Assembly (NCBI GenBank): GCA_019914945.1
Contig: CM034107.1
Span: forward strand, 5,642,001-5,706,000
Source of the DNA: Typha latifolia
Taxonomy: Eukaryota > Streptophyta > Magnoliopsida > Poales > Typhaceae
Direction of reading: 5' to 3'
Length of the DNA: 64,000 nt
Shown here in pieces: positions 36,378 to 49,220 of the stretch; position 1 is the first letter of the stretch, and the number at the start of each line of letters is the position of its first letter. The translations under genes and the position numbers were made by a program. Below the pieces are notes generated by a model that was not told the origin of the DNA, searched no databases, and saw only the letters and a program-made list of their open reading frames with translations.

Positions 36378-39300
36378 TCTTTCTGGTTGATATTGTTCTG
36401 CATCTGCATCATGCAGCTCGTACAGGTATGAGTGCCTTAGCATGCATTGCTTATTCTTTTATATATTCAAATCATCACATCAATGTAGTCAACGTAGCTA
36501 ATTGACATGTAAACTTACTGTGGCTTCCTGTTTATCTGATTTTTGAATAAGAGGTCAACTCCTTTTCAGGTCAATTTAGGGCATCTCTTTTGGCTCTAAT
36601 TCAAACATTTCTTGTTCTCTTTATTTGTCTTAAATTCTTCGTAGACTTTCTCCATTGCATGTCTTGTATCTCGGTCATACTGTTTGGATGAATATATAAC
36701 CTTTATGTTGTGGACTTCAGTATATAGAGAAAACAATGCTGCATGACTATGTTAATCAGGTGTATCTATTTAAGAGCCGGGTTAGCAGTAACTTTATGCA
36801 TTATTTAGAGGATAATTAGACAGCACTGTGCACTGAGAATTTGAGAATTGCATTATCACACTATTGATGACTTGTAAAATGCACCTTTTTATGTTTGTAC
36901 TAATGAATTTTGCCAAAATCTTTTTCGAAGCTCATGAATTTTGTGGGTATCTTGTGTCAATTTTTTATACACCATCTTATTGCCACATTGAATTTATTTG
37001 AATGACAATATTATGCCCCCATTTAATTTGAAATCACTAAGCTGAGGGACTATTATTTGTTGGTACTTGGTAGCTGTAACTAGTTTCCAACATGGAGGTC
37101 TAAAGAATTTGTGTTGATCCTTTTGTTTATTGCTAGGTTTTTCTAGTATTTTGGTTTGGCATCTCATGGAACATGTTTGATGTTGATATAAATATCGGTG
37201 AGATGTGTCAGCAGTGCATAATTGCTATTGATTAAAGGAAATTGATAGTAAGTTTAGGAGGATGCGTTAAAAGGATTTGGGGACATACATTTAGTATATA
37301 ATAGTCCAAATGAGGGAGAAGTAATCTGGAACTAATAGAAATGAGCTTTACCAAGATTGATAACCAACTTTGCCATAAATAGAAGGTGGATAGTCAACTA
37401 AGAAACTTGCATAAGATGATTAGGCATGCTGATGCTTCTAGCATGTTATGTGATCACTTAAAAGTGCATGCCAAATTCATAGTTTTATCCCTGCCATGGA
37501 ACAAAAGACTGGGATCTGTCCCTCCTATTTTCAGGAAAATATGGTGGGGAAAATTCTAGTCTCAATGACTTAGTAATGTTACTAGGTAAAAGAATTCTGC
37601 TGTCCACAGTTGTGTGGGTTGTGATGGCAGGCGTTACCTTTTGAATTGAAGATATTTATAGTCAGTATCTAGTAGTTGCATATGTAATTAGTAGTTAGTC
37701 TGAACTCATGCTATACAATCTGCTGAATGCACTCAAGAAAGTTTTCCATGACTGCTTTGCAAATTTATCACATGCTTGCATATCTGGAAAACCTATGAAT
37801 GATTTATTAACTATGATTAGCGATTACAATAGCTGATGACATGGAAAAAGGTGAGGATGTTGCTTTTAGCATCCGCAAGATTTTGTGCCCTCATTTATGC
37901 ATTGCTCTATTAGGTTTCCTTATCTCATCATTATCTTGAGAATGTTTTCAACTACTTGATTTTCACTAATCAATAGAAAGTACAATTTTATGACACAAAT
38001 GGACAGTTAGGTGGACAAGAGGAAGGTTACTGACCTGTATCAGTTCTTGTTATATGTCAGATAGGGCTATGGATTTCTGAAACTCCAAGCTGGTCTGATA
38101 TTTTCTCAGAGATAATGACATCTGAGCTGTCAAATAAACAGTTCAGATTTGGGATGATACTTTAAGAGTCCTTTTGCCTAACATCATTTTGGTGGAAGGC
38201 ATAAAAGCAGAAATATTTTGCACTTAATGTTTTTGACCACAACTTTACCTAAATTATCCTCTGTTTTCTTTAGAAATAGAAATATTTACTTGATTAGGTT
38301 TGGTCGTCAGGATATTTGAGTATTTCTGTATTATAGTTACCATTGAGCCATGTTGAGTTTTGTTGACAAAACCGCAAGCAGTTTATCTTTTGCACATATT
38401 ATGTAAAGGCAGGGCAATTTCCAAATATTGAATTGTAAGGTGTATACCAGAAATAAATAAATAAATAGAAGGGTTGTTGTCAAATGCAAATTCTAGACAT
38501 CTAAGATGAATGAACTAAAAACTAAAAATCATTTAAGATCAAAGCCGCATCTTGGTTAAGAATGATGATCCTATATGTCCTAACAGAGAAAGGAGTTGCA
38601 ATTTAAACAAGCAGAATCGCTGTTACCATATCAACTTTTCAAACTGTGTTCTGTTTGAATAAATCTTAAATCTTTGGGATAATATTCAGGAATAAATCCT
38701 TCACCATTTTGGGCTTCTAGTGAAAAACAGAAAGACAATAAAACATTATTTATTAATTTTGGCAAATGCTGACTCATAGCAAATGTAAAATGCTACAAGT
38801 TTTATGGGAAGTAAATGGAAAATCATGAATTCACTCAGCAGCTAAGAGCTGCAGAATGTGGACTCCTTAGTGTCTGACAAGAGGTTCAGTGCATTTCAAA
38901 ACTAGGAAGGAGAAACTAAAAATTGTCACTGATGGAAAATGGGAAATATTACTAATACCTAGAAAGAGAAAACAAGAACATCAGTTAAGAATATGATAAG
39001 CTAGGATGAACTATTAATTTTTGAGCATCTCATCAAATGCTTAAATATGTCAAACTGAACACTCTAATTAGAGGTGAAAGATAGATGTAACCTTAATCAG
39101 TTCTAAGTTTGTGTATTTCTTGCTATATTAGGAATCTAGTTGGTAACTCGATATTTTTTTAAGTATACCTTCTAAATAAGGAGTAAAATCTTTAACAATT
39201 GAATACCCTGGAAAATACTGTCTGATAGCTTAGCTGGAAAAAGTAGACGCCATCTGTTTCATCTGTGCAGTTTAAGTTTGTATTTTTCTATGCATGCAGC

Positions 39301-40440
39301 ACCAGGAATTGTGGCTTAAGTTGATTCTAGTCAAACTTTGAAGATGTAATAATATACAGTCCGACTTATGGATGGATTTTAGAAATTTTCTGGTAATTGT
39401 GAGTTGGTTAATTATTTGTTTTCTAGTATATCAACATTAATCTAATTGTTTTATGCTGTTTGGTTTGTTTGCTATATAATTTGGGCGATTTGAAGTAAAT
39501 GTTCAAACAGTTGATGCACTGCTTCTTTCTCCTGCAGGAACAACACAAATTTGCTGTTTCCTGCTTCCTAAGCAATGTTCTGATTGTGTCTCGGGTTATA
39601 CTTTATCTCTTTCTGCAAAGATCACCTTTTCCTCCAGTAATGTTGTGGAACCATTATCCTAGATAGTTAGTGGCTTTTAAAATGTTTGTTCTTGTTTGAC
39701 ATTTTATTAGCTCTTATTCTGTAGAGAACTTTCTTGTTCAATCCATGCTTTGTATGCATTATTAGTAGTTCCGACCACAAGGAATCATGGCTTTGACCCA
39801 CTCTTGCACTGTTGTTTACATGTTTCTATTAGTAAATCACATGACGGCTCAGATCAACGAATGACTTGCAGGCTGTCTTATGGTCTAAGACATTCCAAAT
39901 ATCTACAGCAAAGATTTAGGATAATGTCTGATAAGTTTTACTTTTTGATCAAATCATTGCATGATGAGTTCTTTCTCATAGTAGAATTAAGGACCTTGTT
40001 GTTTATTGTGTAACATGAATGACAAGTTTCTCTTTCTGTAGTTACTTTTGGGTAGTAGTTTGATCGTTTATCTTAATGTAGGATGACGTGTTTATTTACT
40101 AGTTAGGTAAGCAATCGAACTAATTATTCTCTGGAATCATTAAAATGCTGCTTAAGGAGCCTGATTGGTTATTGGTGATGGAAAAGGTTCAATCTGCCTA
40201 ATGTATCTCCCATTGAGCCATTATCATATATCTATAGCAAGACTTAGGTCCCAGATTTGCATATTGCTACACCCAAGACAAAGTATCAAGGTAGACGGAG
40301 CTGGCATTGCATTATAAAATTAAATCCATTAAACTTTTAAGCACATCATCAACTAGAGGAAGGGAGAAGGTTGGCTAATTGTGAGTAGTAAAGTATCAAG
40401 GTTATTTCAAGCTTTCTCGACATTTGAAGTTGTATTGAGG
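36378..40440 (+). other. ARF 3' region and intergenic DNA
   Basis: A possible splice donor (ACAG|GTATGAG, 36425) lies 48 bp after the stop codon and a possible acceptor (TCCTGCAG|GAACAAC, 39538) 3.1 kb later, so the 3' UTR may be spliced; no PB1-coding exon was seen in between. Other than that the stretch shows no domain, no RNA gene and no clear element. Transcript data would tell whether 39539-39760 is a 3' UTR exon. Confidence 0.3.
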
Positions 40441-40451
40441 ATAATACCTTA

Positions 40452-42222
40452 GTCCCTGTTCACTTGTAGAATAAAAATAAATTTATTCTAGAATAAGTCT
40501 TCTTATTATAGTGTTGTAACTAAATATCTGACTTTATACTAGTATAGATTTTTATCATTCTCTCTCATCTTATTTTACATAATTTTTAAAAAATAATTTA
40601 ATAATAATCTACAATTACTATTTTGCTTTTTAAATTATATAATATTTGATTACACATTATCTCAGTTAAGATTCTCTCTCTACTATCTCTTTTATAAAAT
40701 AACGATCATCTTAGTTATAGTTTAGGTTTTCTTGAGATTCTTTTTGAACTAGTAAATTCTGCAAAAATAAAAATATTAAGCTCGGACACTTTTCCCACAA
40801 TACGGGTTTATAATCTTGTAATATCGTAGTGCTGGTTTATAATTCTACATTACACTGCAATATGGGCTTATAACCTTGTATTAACCTATAGTACCTATTT
40901 ATTTTTTTCTAGTGTATGGTTATTTGATATTGAGTGCAGGCTTATAACCTCTTGTGTTACATCACAGAGCTTATAATATTATATTAACCCCTCTTTATCT
41001 AGTGTATAGTTATTTTATATAAATAATGCGAAGTTATTTTTTCGCAGTGCAAATTTATAACCCTGCATTACCTCGTAGTGCATAGTTATTGAGTATATGG
41101 AGTATTTTAAGTCTACAGTTTTAATAACAAATATTTAAAAAAATTACTATTTATTACTAGTTTTTTAATATATAGAAATTGTTACAAATTACACCCTATA
41201 TTTTGTCTATTTTGTGATTCACTCATTTTTGGAGATTTTATAACGTGACCCTTTATTTTTTTTTATAATGGTCATTTAACATCCTAACGTTATTTTAGCT
41301 AACTAACATTAACTATGTTATATTGTTTATGCGACTCTAATTCAAAGATTACTAAAATACCCTTAAAAGGTCTTGACTTAACCTAAATACCTACAAAATT
41401 ATTTTTCTTAAACTAAACTCACACAAAATCTAAATCCTCTTATCCAAAACTAAATTCTACCTCACAAAATTATAATATCAAACCTCACATCCCCCACAGA
41501 AATCCCCCAAAATCTCTACCGCTTAACAGGTTTCCCCAATTTTATCTAATTTTCTCATCTCTCTAGCTCAAACCTCTTTTTTCTTCATATTTTTCCAATT
41601 TTTTTTCATCTCCCTCCCCGTCTTTGAAGTCGCAAGTAATATAGTCACTCGGCGTTTAGGGAGCTCTAAGATCTCTATGGCCTAGAGTTTGGAAGCTTTG
41701 AGATTAGCTTGGCATTTAGGCGATGTTCTCCATGGTTTGAGAAAAAATAATAAGTATGGATGTTCAAATTATAAATAAAATTAGAGATGAGTACAAGGGT
41801 AATTTAGAAATATTATAAATTACATAGTAGATTATAATAGAATATTTTCTTTCTAGTATCGTTCAATTTGATTATAGTTATGTTAAGTTAACTCAGGGTA
41901 TTAAATAAACATTATAGGGAAAATGATGAGTCACGTTATAAAATCTCCAAAGACAGTGCGAATCACAAAATAGGCAAAATGTAGGGTCTAATTTGTAAAA
42001 ATTCCTAACATATATTCAAGGGTATTTTCATCATGTATAAAACGTTACTAATTTTTAATACAAATTTATTATTCTTCAATACTTTAATATTAACTTTAGG
42101 TCATATCAAATGTAATTATTACTCTTTATATTAGTACATTGCAATAGCTTATACTAGTATTAGTCATTTTCTTCTGGTATTAAAAATTAGAATACTTATG
42201 TCTATTTCACCCTTAATCTATA
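40452..42222. mobile_element. MITE-like element, copy B, with a nested TIR element
   Basis: Left end GTCCCTGTTCACTTGTAG and inverted right end near CTATAAGTGAATGCA form imperfect inverted repeats. The left 50 bp resembles, inverted, the right end of copy A (7035). It is interrupted by the element at 41175-42005. The right end meets the left end of copy C in a hairpin-like junction (TCTATAAGTGAA … TTCACTTATAGA). Confidence 0.4.
41175..42005. mobile_element. Non-autonomous MULE-like TIR element
   Basis: The left end GAAATTGTTACAAATTA and the inverted right end GGAATTTTTACAAATTA begin inverted repeats of about 110 bp, sharing TCTATTTTGTGATTC and GGAGATTTTATAACGTGAC. Flanks TAATATATA (41166-41174) and TAACATATA (42006-42014) match 8/9. 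The end wording (ACACCCTA…TTTT…CTATTTTGTGATTC) resembles the MULE-1 ends (ACACCTTACGTTTTCACTATTTGTAGATC), so MULE-1-like transposases might once have moved it. No gene inside. Confidence 0.82.
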
Positions 42223-42227
42223 AGTGA

Positions 42228-42668
42228 ATGCATTGTTCACTTATAGATAAGAAAATTTTTATTCTAGTATAAGCTTTCCTATACTACTATAGCAACTAAA
42301 CAATTGCTTATCTCAATACTAGTTTATTAATATATTCTTTTCTCTCTCTTTTACATTTAATATTTTATATTATTAATTACTATTTTATTTTTAGAAAGAC
42401 ATCTCTTCAATTAACTATTATTTCAATCACATTATCTTTCCTTTTTTTTTTTTTCTGTTCAATCATCTATTATAAAGAGAATTATAGTTATTTGTTGAAC
42501 TATAATTTTAATTTTATATCACATCAAGTGTATTTATTATATATTATACTAGTTTACAAAAAAAATACCATAATAACTTATATCAGTATGATCTCTCTTA
42601 TGCAAGTATAACTAATGAGTATTGTTGATATACTCGTATAGAAATTTATTTCACACGTGCTCCCTAAG
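42228..42668. mobile_element. MITE-like element, copy C
   Basis: Left end TGTTCACTTATAGATAAG continues into TATTCTAGTATAAGC, matching the left part of copy B; the right end reads AATTTATTTCACACGTGCTCCC, its imperfect inverse. About 440 bp, AT-rich and without a gene. Confidence 0.4.
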
Positions 42669-42703
42669 GATGTTGGAGTTTGATTTTTCCCAGCTTTTTT
42701 ATA

Positions 42704-43447
42704 AACTTGTTAAGCTAGAATGTGGAGTATTTGACCAGACAAAGCCTTCTTGAAAACTTATTTACCTAAACAATTTACTTAAAAAATTTAATACCAAACT
42801 GAGTCTGTTTTTGTCATCTCGGTAGGCAAATGTTGAACTTATTAACTTTTTACATTAGTTGTAAAGCATTGATTAATTCAACGCTTTATCCCAAATATAA
42901 AATATTGACCTCATTAACACTCTTTTCCTATTAAAAATACGAGTAATAAATAAGAAGATTGTTCCTTAATTTGTCTTTATCAGTTTAACAAATTATTCCT
43001 AATTAAAAAATGTCTAGTGGATAAAAAAAATATGCCCTGATCTACAGTTTTTATATTTACTGGTTAATTGGATAAACTAGAGACAAACTAAAGAGGTTTA
43101 TTATATTATAATCTGATAAATTAGAGAAGAATATTAGATTTGAATCTAGGTAAGATAAAAACAAATTAGATCTTCTCACTTTTTTCATATATTTTTATAT
43201 TTGTACGATTTATGAGGCTAAGCTTTGATGCGTTCAATGTTTATTTTTTGATATTAAAATTTTACATGTTACGTAGAACGTTAACATGTTTAGCATTTTT
43301 GTGCTGGCTCATAAAGTGGCAGTTTATATGTCCAAAATAAACTTTTTTATATATAATAAATTTGGGAGATAGACTATTTGAGTAAATAAGTTTATGAGGT
43401 GGCTTTGTTTGATTTAATACTCTAGTTTATGGTCCTAAAGTTTTGTG
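42704..43447. mobile_element. TIR element, family unknown
   Basis: 42730-42800 (GAGTATTTGACCAGACAAAGCC, then AAACTTATTTACCTAAACA) aligns with the reverse complement of 43345-43430 (GAGTATTAAATCAAACAAAGCC, then AAACTTATTTACTCAAATA). The inverted repeats span about 90 bp; outer limits are approximate and no target duplication was resolved. No gene inside. 43448-43945 beyond it shows nothing recognisable. Confidence 0.5.
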
Positions 43448-43955
43448 ATGCGTAACCTTGGCATTTTGGTTTTCGAAAGAAAAGGTTTTTGTAGCCATAA
43501 CTTAGAAGGCTGGATGCCAAAGAATTGAAGATGTTGGTGATGGATATGGAATAAAGGTAAGTGGAGAGTAGTGATCATCTATTCCAGTTGAACAAGAAAA
43601 AAAAAAGCCAAGGATGCAAACTTCACTCACAATGTTAAAGCTGATGGAGAGTTCAAAACAGTGATTGGAATTTAAGTATGATATATTGTTATAAAATGAC
43701 TAAGTAATTTTAGTCCTAACAAAAAGGGAGTAAGATGTTATTAAAATTAACCCACTAAATAAAAAGAAAGCATTCTGTGTTGGTCTCTTGTGCCCCCATA
43801 TAATTCAGCTGCATAATTGATAACATGATGCCAATCTACTAAATACATTGTAGCCTTGTTGTCATTGTATCTGGTATTATTCAGAGATCTATATGACTCC
43901 ATCTGCATGCATATCTGCTACCTCAAAGATAAAAAAGGATGGCCAAATAATTTAA

Positions 43956-44605
43956 GAGTTTTTAACCAAACTAGCACCGTTTGAAATTTAATCTACCAAA
44001 ATAGACTACTGCCCAAACTTATTACTAAAAGGAGTCAGATTAATTGTAACCTTACTAAAAATGCTTACAAGTCTAGCGTTATACTCTTTCAGATAAAACG
44101 TTGAACTATTCAGCATTTTTCTTACGGGTGGAAACGTTGAACAGTTGAACGTTTATCTATATTAACCAGATTAACGAGTTAGGTAAATGTTAGAGTTAAG
44201 CATTAAAGAAACACTGTCTAGATTAACTATAGTACTTAAAACACTAAACATTTTGGCGTTTTACCTTTCTAAATGAAACACTAACTAGATAAGTGTTTTC
44301 GAAAGAGAATGCTAAAAATTATAGAAAACGCTGAATAGTTCAGTATTTCACCCTCATGAAATGCTGAATAGTTCAGCGTTTTTAGCAGGGTTTCTCAAAC
44401 ATGAGAAGTTAATTTTTGGCATAGCGCATGAAGGCAGTTGCAAAATAAAATTTGGTGGGCTTGTTTCACATAAAACGCTAAATAGTTGATCATTTTTAGA
44501 TTAGTAAATGCTGAACAGTTCAACGTTATTAGTAGAGTTTCTTAAACCTAAGAGATGGAGGTCAGCTTTTTAAGCCACAAATGCTGAACAGTTCAGTGTT
44601 TCATT
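43956..44605 (+). repeat. MULE-2 left inverted repeat and palindrome array
   Basis: About 430 bp pairs with the right end (for example TATATTAACCAGATTAACGA and ACTATAGTACTTAAAA in both). Eight copies of a near-palindrome based on AAATGCTGAACAGTTCAGCG lie at about 44058, 44096, 44132, 44325, 44359, 44472, 44506 and 44579. Some lie beyond the paired region. Confidence 0.85.
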
Positions 44606-45344
44606 CGTGACTTCATCACTAAAGGGGTCTTTAGTCAACACCCATAGCCACTGCACTATATCTTCTCTCCCTCACTCTCTCTGGTGTCCATCGACGCTCA
44701 CGTTCTTTCCCTCATTCTTTTCGCGATCCATTGACGGTCGCGTTTACTCCCTCACTCTCTCCGGCGATCCATCAATGCCTGCAGCTCCGCCAATGTGTCT
44801 CTGGTGATCCTTCGACTCCCGTGGGCTCGCCATTGTGTCTCCGGTGATCCTTCGACTCCCGTGCTTGGGCGTCTCTAACGATCCATCAACGCTCTCGACC
44901 CCTCCTCACTCTCTCTAGCAATCCATTTCAAGGTAAACCAAAGTTATCACCCTAGTTCCCAACTTTTGGCATGAATGCTATTTTCAATTTACAGAATGTA
45001 TTTGATTGTTTTGTTTCTATTTGCTGGAGAGTTTTATGATGCATGTTTAATTATGTAATTTGTTTTGTTAATTGTGCTGCATAATTTCCATAGTATGTTG
45101 TTGAGCCTGAACTTGCTGGTAAAATGAGAAATTATGTTGAATATTAATAATAGATGTACAAGGCATTTCTTGGATAGTTTTCAATTGTTGGTAATGGATG
45201 AATTCAGAATGGGATTACTGTGTTTACTTGATATCAAAAATCTTTTGAGAATCAAACTTTAGAAAATTTAGCAACAAAACTGCAAATGAGCATTAGTACA
45301 CTTTAGATGGAGATTGCCATCCCAATGTTGTCTACTGTATAATT
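44606..45344 (+). other. MULE-2 leader region
   Basis: A pyrimidine- and GC-richer stretch (44607-44930) with repeated CGATCCATCAACGCTC- and TCCCTCACTCTCTC-type phrases, ending near AAGGTAAACC (about 44931), which could be a splice donor. It resembles a 5' leader of the transposase gene. No domain is seen. Confidence 0.4.
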
Positions 45345-45490
45345 CACTTGTATTTTTAAATAATATTTACAATTTTACATAATTAAAAAGTCTGATTTGA
45401 TCAAAAGCGACTGATACGGTCAATCCAGCTGATCTGTATTGTTTTTTTGGAAGGTCAATCCTGATCCTGATTTTTTAAACCTCGGTAAAA
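45345..45490 (+). repeat. Dispersed AT-rich repeat, copy 3
   Basis: Aligns by eye with 1-160 and 2360-2560 (AATATTTACAATTTTACA, then TAATTAAAAAGT, then GCGACTGATACG). It sits where the N-terminal transposase exons of MULE-2 would be expected. Confidence 0.55.
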
Positions 45491-45599
45491 CCAAATTCCA
45501 ATTTTAATTATTTTGGTAATTAAACCTTTCAAAAAATTTCATATCTGAAGTTCTTGCACTCCAAGTTGCCAAATAAAAAATATGCTAATAAACTCTTAT

Positions 45600-46795
45600 A
45601 TGTATTCTATTTTAGAAATTGCCGATGTTAAGTATCGATGGCATATATCTCTATGGAAAGTATACAAATACTTTGTTATTGCAGTCGCCACTGACGCGAA
45701 TGATGGTGTGTTTCCTCTCGCATATGCTATTGTCAAGAGTGAGAAGCTGATAATTGGGGTTGTTTCCTTGCTTGCTTGTGCTCTAGGGTTGTACTTTAGA
45801 GAGAAAACATATATTTGATTTTAGATCAATTATAGCAGCAATCAATGATGAAAGAAATGGATGGACTAAACCTTTAGCGTATCACTTTTTTGTCTTCGAT
45901 ATTTGGTTAGCAACTTTAATAACGAATTCCGGGATAGAAGCTTAAAGAATTATATTCATATGACTGCTATGCAAAATTAGATTTGAAAGTTTAACTTTCA
46001 CTTGGGCCGGATAACTCAATATAATTCAGATGCAAAAAATGGCTTGATGATATTCCACTAGAGAAGTGGTCTTTAGCTCATGACTGTGGTCATCAATATG
46101 GTATTAGTACTACAAATTTTTCAGAGATATTTAACAAAGTAACAAAAGGTGCACGTGGTTTGCCAATAAAGACGTTGGTTGAAATGTCTTTTTATCGTGC
46201 AATAGGTTTCTCATATAGTAGAGGAAAATTGGGAGGTGAAGCAATGACCAACCATCAAGATTTCACTTCTATCACTGCTATTATAGGAAGTTCTGATGAG
46301 AATGCTAGAATGCATATAGTTCATGAATTCAATCATCGTCATGGTATTTTTGGGATTACTACTGCACAGTCCAATTTGAGCAACTTGAGAGCTGAACAAT
46401 CTCAAACTGTTAATCTAAATAGTCAAACTTGCATGTGTGGCAAACTGCAATAATATAAATACCCATGCACCAATGTACTTATCGCATGCAAAACTGTCAA
46501 CTTAGATTAGAGACCATTTATTGATCATATATATACGATGCAAACATATGTGAGTACATGGGAGCCTAAGATCCTATTTGTGACAAATTATTGGTCACCT
46601 TATGAAGGTCCAACATTATTACCTGATCTAGCTACAAAGCGGGTGGGTAAAAGAAGACCAAAAATGTCAAGGTTTCATAATGAGATGGACGAGCGGGAGC
46701 CTGCCAAAAAAAACTTATGCGGTATTTGTAGGCAAGAAGGGCATAATCGACATAGCTATAACGATAAAAGTACTATTGCTGGGTCTTCCTAGATC
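45600..46795 (+). pseudogene. MULE-2 transposase, truncated and broken
   Basis: The catalytic-domain part is YFVIAVATDANDGVFPLAYA (about 45668-45730), the standard MULE wording. C-terminal parts follow in other frames: a stretch ending RAIGFSYSRGKLGG (about 46200), a SWIM-like finger TCMCGKLQ*YKYPCTNVLIA (about 46425-46490) in which the final His appears replaced by Asn, LLPDLATKRVGKRRPKMSRF (about 46617) and a zinc knuckle CGICRQEGHNRH (about 46720). The MuDR DNA-binding region is not visible. The frame ends at the TAG at 46790. Several stops make it dead. Confidence 0.82.
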
Positions 46796-47734
46796 ATTGG
46801 TAAAATGTTAGATTATATTATTTTTATGTTCATAAAAACCCTTATAGAATTTTCTTTCCTTTTACATTGAATAAAACACTTATGTTATGTAGACTTTTGA
46901 TGGTTGCACATGAGGACCCAAGGCCTATCGATGCATCCATACTGAGGTTGCAGAGACACCATAGATCTAAGGTGACATAGAGATGCGAGGTTCGTATTGT
47001 TGATTATGCCTTACTTTAAAATTTTTTTTTTAGGCTCAACTTTCTAATTTATAGTTCATATTTTTATTTTTAGAATCCATGGCTTCTAGTGTGTAGGCAC
47101 TGTTTTACGAGTATTGTGAGACAGTGAAAGCCTGATCCATGAATAGTTGATATCCTAGTGCAGATCAGATTCTACTATGTATATCAACTTGCCGGGATAC
47201 ATATTGATTGGGCATTGATCAGTGCATTAGTGGAATGTTGGCCACCAGAGACACACACATATCCCATATGAAGGTTGGAGAGATCATAGTTACATTGCAG
47301 GATATTGCTATACTGTTAGGTCTACGCATCCATGGACCTGTCGTCACGGGGACCATAGCTATTGAATGGGATGGTCTATATCATGAGCTACTAGGAGTTA
47401 TCCCACCTCAAATAGCGAGACATGGTTCATCGCTATGCATGCACTAGTTGAGGGAGACATTTGTCACCCTTCCTGCAGATGCTAATGTTTAGATGATTAC
47501 ATAGTATGCTAGGGCTTACATTTTGGCGATTATAGGAGGTTTAATTTTTGCAAACTAGACTTGAGATGCAGTGCAGTTGATGTATCTTCCACTATTACAA
47601 GATTTGGGCTATACTATCAGACTTAGTTGGGAGAGTGCCGCATTAATAATACTTTATCGAGAGCTATGTCGTGCTAATTGACATGATGCAGGAGAGATAG
47701 CTAGGCCACTTGTTTTATTACAGGTATTTATAAG

Positions 47735-48098
47735 TTAATCTTTTGGTAAGTACTTGCATATAATTATATTTCTTGCTTAAGTTATTAAGATAATTATAGG
47801 TTTGGGCATGAGAGAGACTACATATGGGCAAGCCTAATAAATGGTCGGCTCCCATTGAGGTTGACGATGTTGAGCCAGAGGAGCTTCAGCTAGCTCAACC
47901 TCAACCGGGTGATGCATTAATCTTTTGGTAAGTACTTGCATATAATTATATTTCTTGCTTAAGTTATTAAGATAATTATAGGTTTGGGCATGAGAGCGAC
48001 TACATATGGGCAAGCCTGATAAATGGTCGACTCCCATTGAGGTTGACGATGTTGAGCCAGAGGAGTTTCAGCTAGCTCAACCTCAATCGGGTGATGCA
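47735..48098 (+). repeat. 182-bp tandem duplication in the PMD gene
   Basis: TTAATCTTTTGGTAAGTACT starts at 47735 and again at 47917. Each unit has a presumed intron (GGTAAGTACTTGC … TAATTATAG) followed by about 95 bp of coding-like sequence (GTTTGGGCATGAGAG…). The copies differ at only a few bases, so the duplication is young compared with the element's decay. Confidence 0.88.
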
Positions 48099-49065
48099 CT
48101 TGGTGCCAGGTGGAAGTGCAAGTGAAGTTATGACAAAAATTCGGCACTACATATGTTGCATTTTTATGAGATCAACTAGACCAGCAACGCGATGATCAAG
48201 TAATATTTAAAAATTATGTAAAATTACTTCTAACATGATATATTTAACTTATTTTACTAATGTGCAGATTATATGAGAGCCATATATAGAAGAAGTACTA
48301 GCTGAATTACCAGCAATATGTACAGCAAATAGCAATATATAGAGGACGAGGGCACCACTTATTTGTTTTGATATTGTTGAGTGGCATTTTCTAGATCAAG
48401 TCATGCATTAGTTTGGTCGGACTTAACAAATCCCTACTCCATGCAATACTGAAGACAAACTTTACATTATCGATAAGCGTTGTAAGAGACTTATGATTGG
48501 CAAGCTCTCCATGCAGAGTATATTGCCTTATGGAAGCAACGTGGAGCCAACATAGTGCATTCATCGCCGGTGGTTCTAGCAATAAGTTATGGTGATCCAT
48601 ACATGTTGTGGTATAGGAGGATTACACGACGGTTGATTTGTCCATTATTAGATACGCTACACATGCAATTTTCGCCCTCTGGCATGACTATTGAGGCTGT
48701 GATATATTTATTATAAATTATAATATCCTAAAAGGTTTGAGATTTAGCAAAAAATGAACTAATTACTTAATATTTGGTGTAGTTTCATACTTTATCCGAT
48801 ATTCACCATCGAGGCTCAGATGCACTTGCCACATGGAGTAGAAGTGGTGGTCGAGCATCGATGAGCGCGATTGTTGACATATGTGCTAGTGCATTGCAGA
48901 TGGTTGATGAGTCACGATGTTTATATACTCCTCCTATAGTGCATAACCAGTGTCAGCTCCTGCAGAGCATCAACCATTACCACCTCCTACAGTTACAGGT
49001 AGAGGTAGAGGTAGAGCAAGAGATAGAGGGAGCGAGAGAAGGACAACTACTATAGAGCAAGTCAT

Positions 49066-49220
49066 AGAGGAGGCGACTATATATCAATCGACTATAGATG
49101 AGGCAACCATAGAGGAGGCGACTATATATCAATCGACTATAGATGAGGCAACCATAGAGGAGGCGACTATAGAGGAGGCGACTATAGAGAAGGCAACTAG
49201 AGAGGAGCCGACTATAGAGT
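49066..49220 (+). repeat. Minisatellite coding TIEEAT repeats
   Basis: Units of GAGGAGGCGACTATA and a 54-bp compound unit (…TATCAATCGACTATAGATG…) repeat within the PMD C-terminal tail. The translation stays in frame as TIEEAT / TIYQSTID repeats. Confidence 0.85.

Noticed and set aside
47834..48147. Minus-strand open frames with repeated VEVELAEAPLAQHRQPQWE
   Set aside because: Antisense of the duplicated PMD exon; the repetition comes from the 182-bp tandem duplication.
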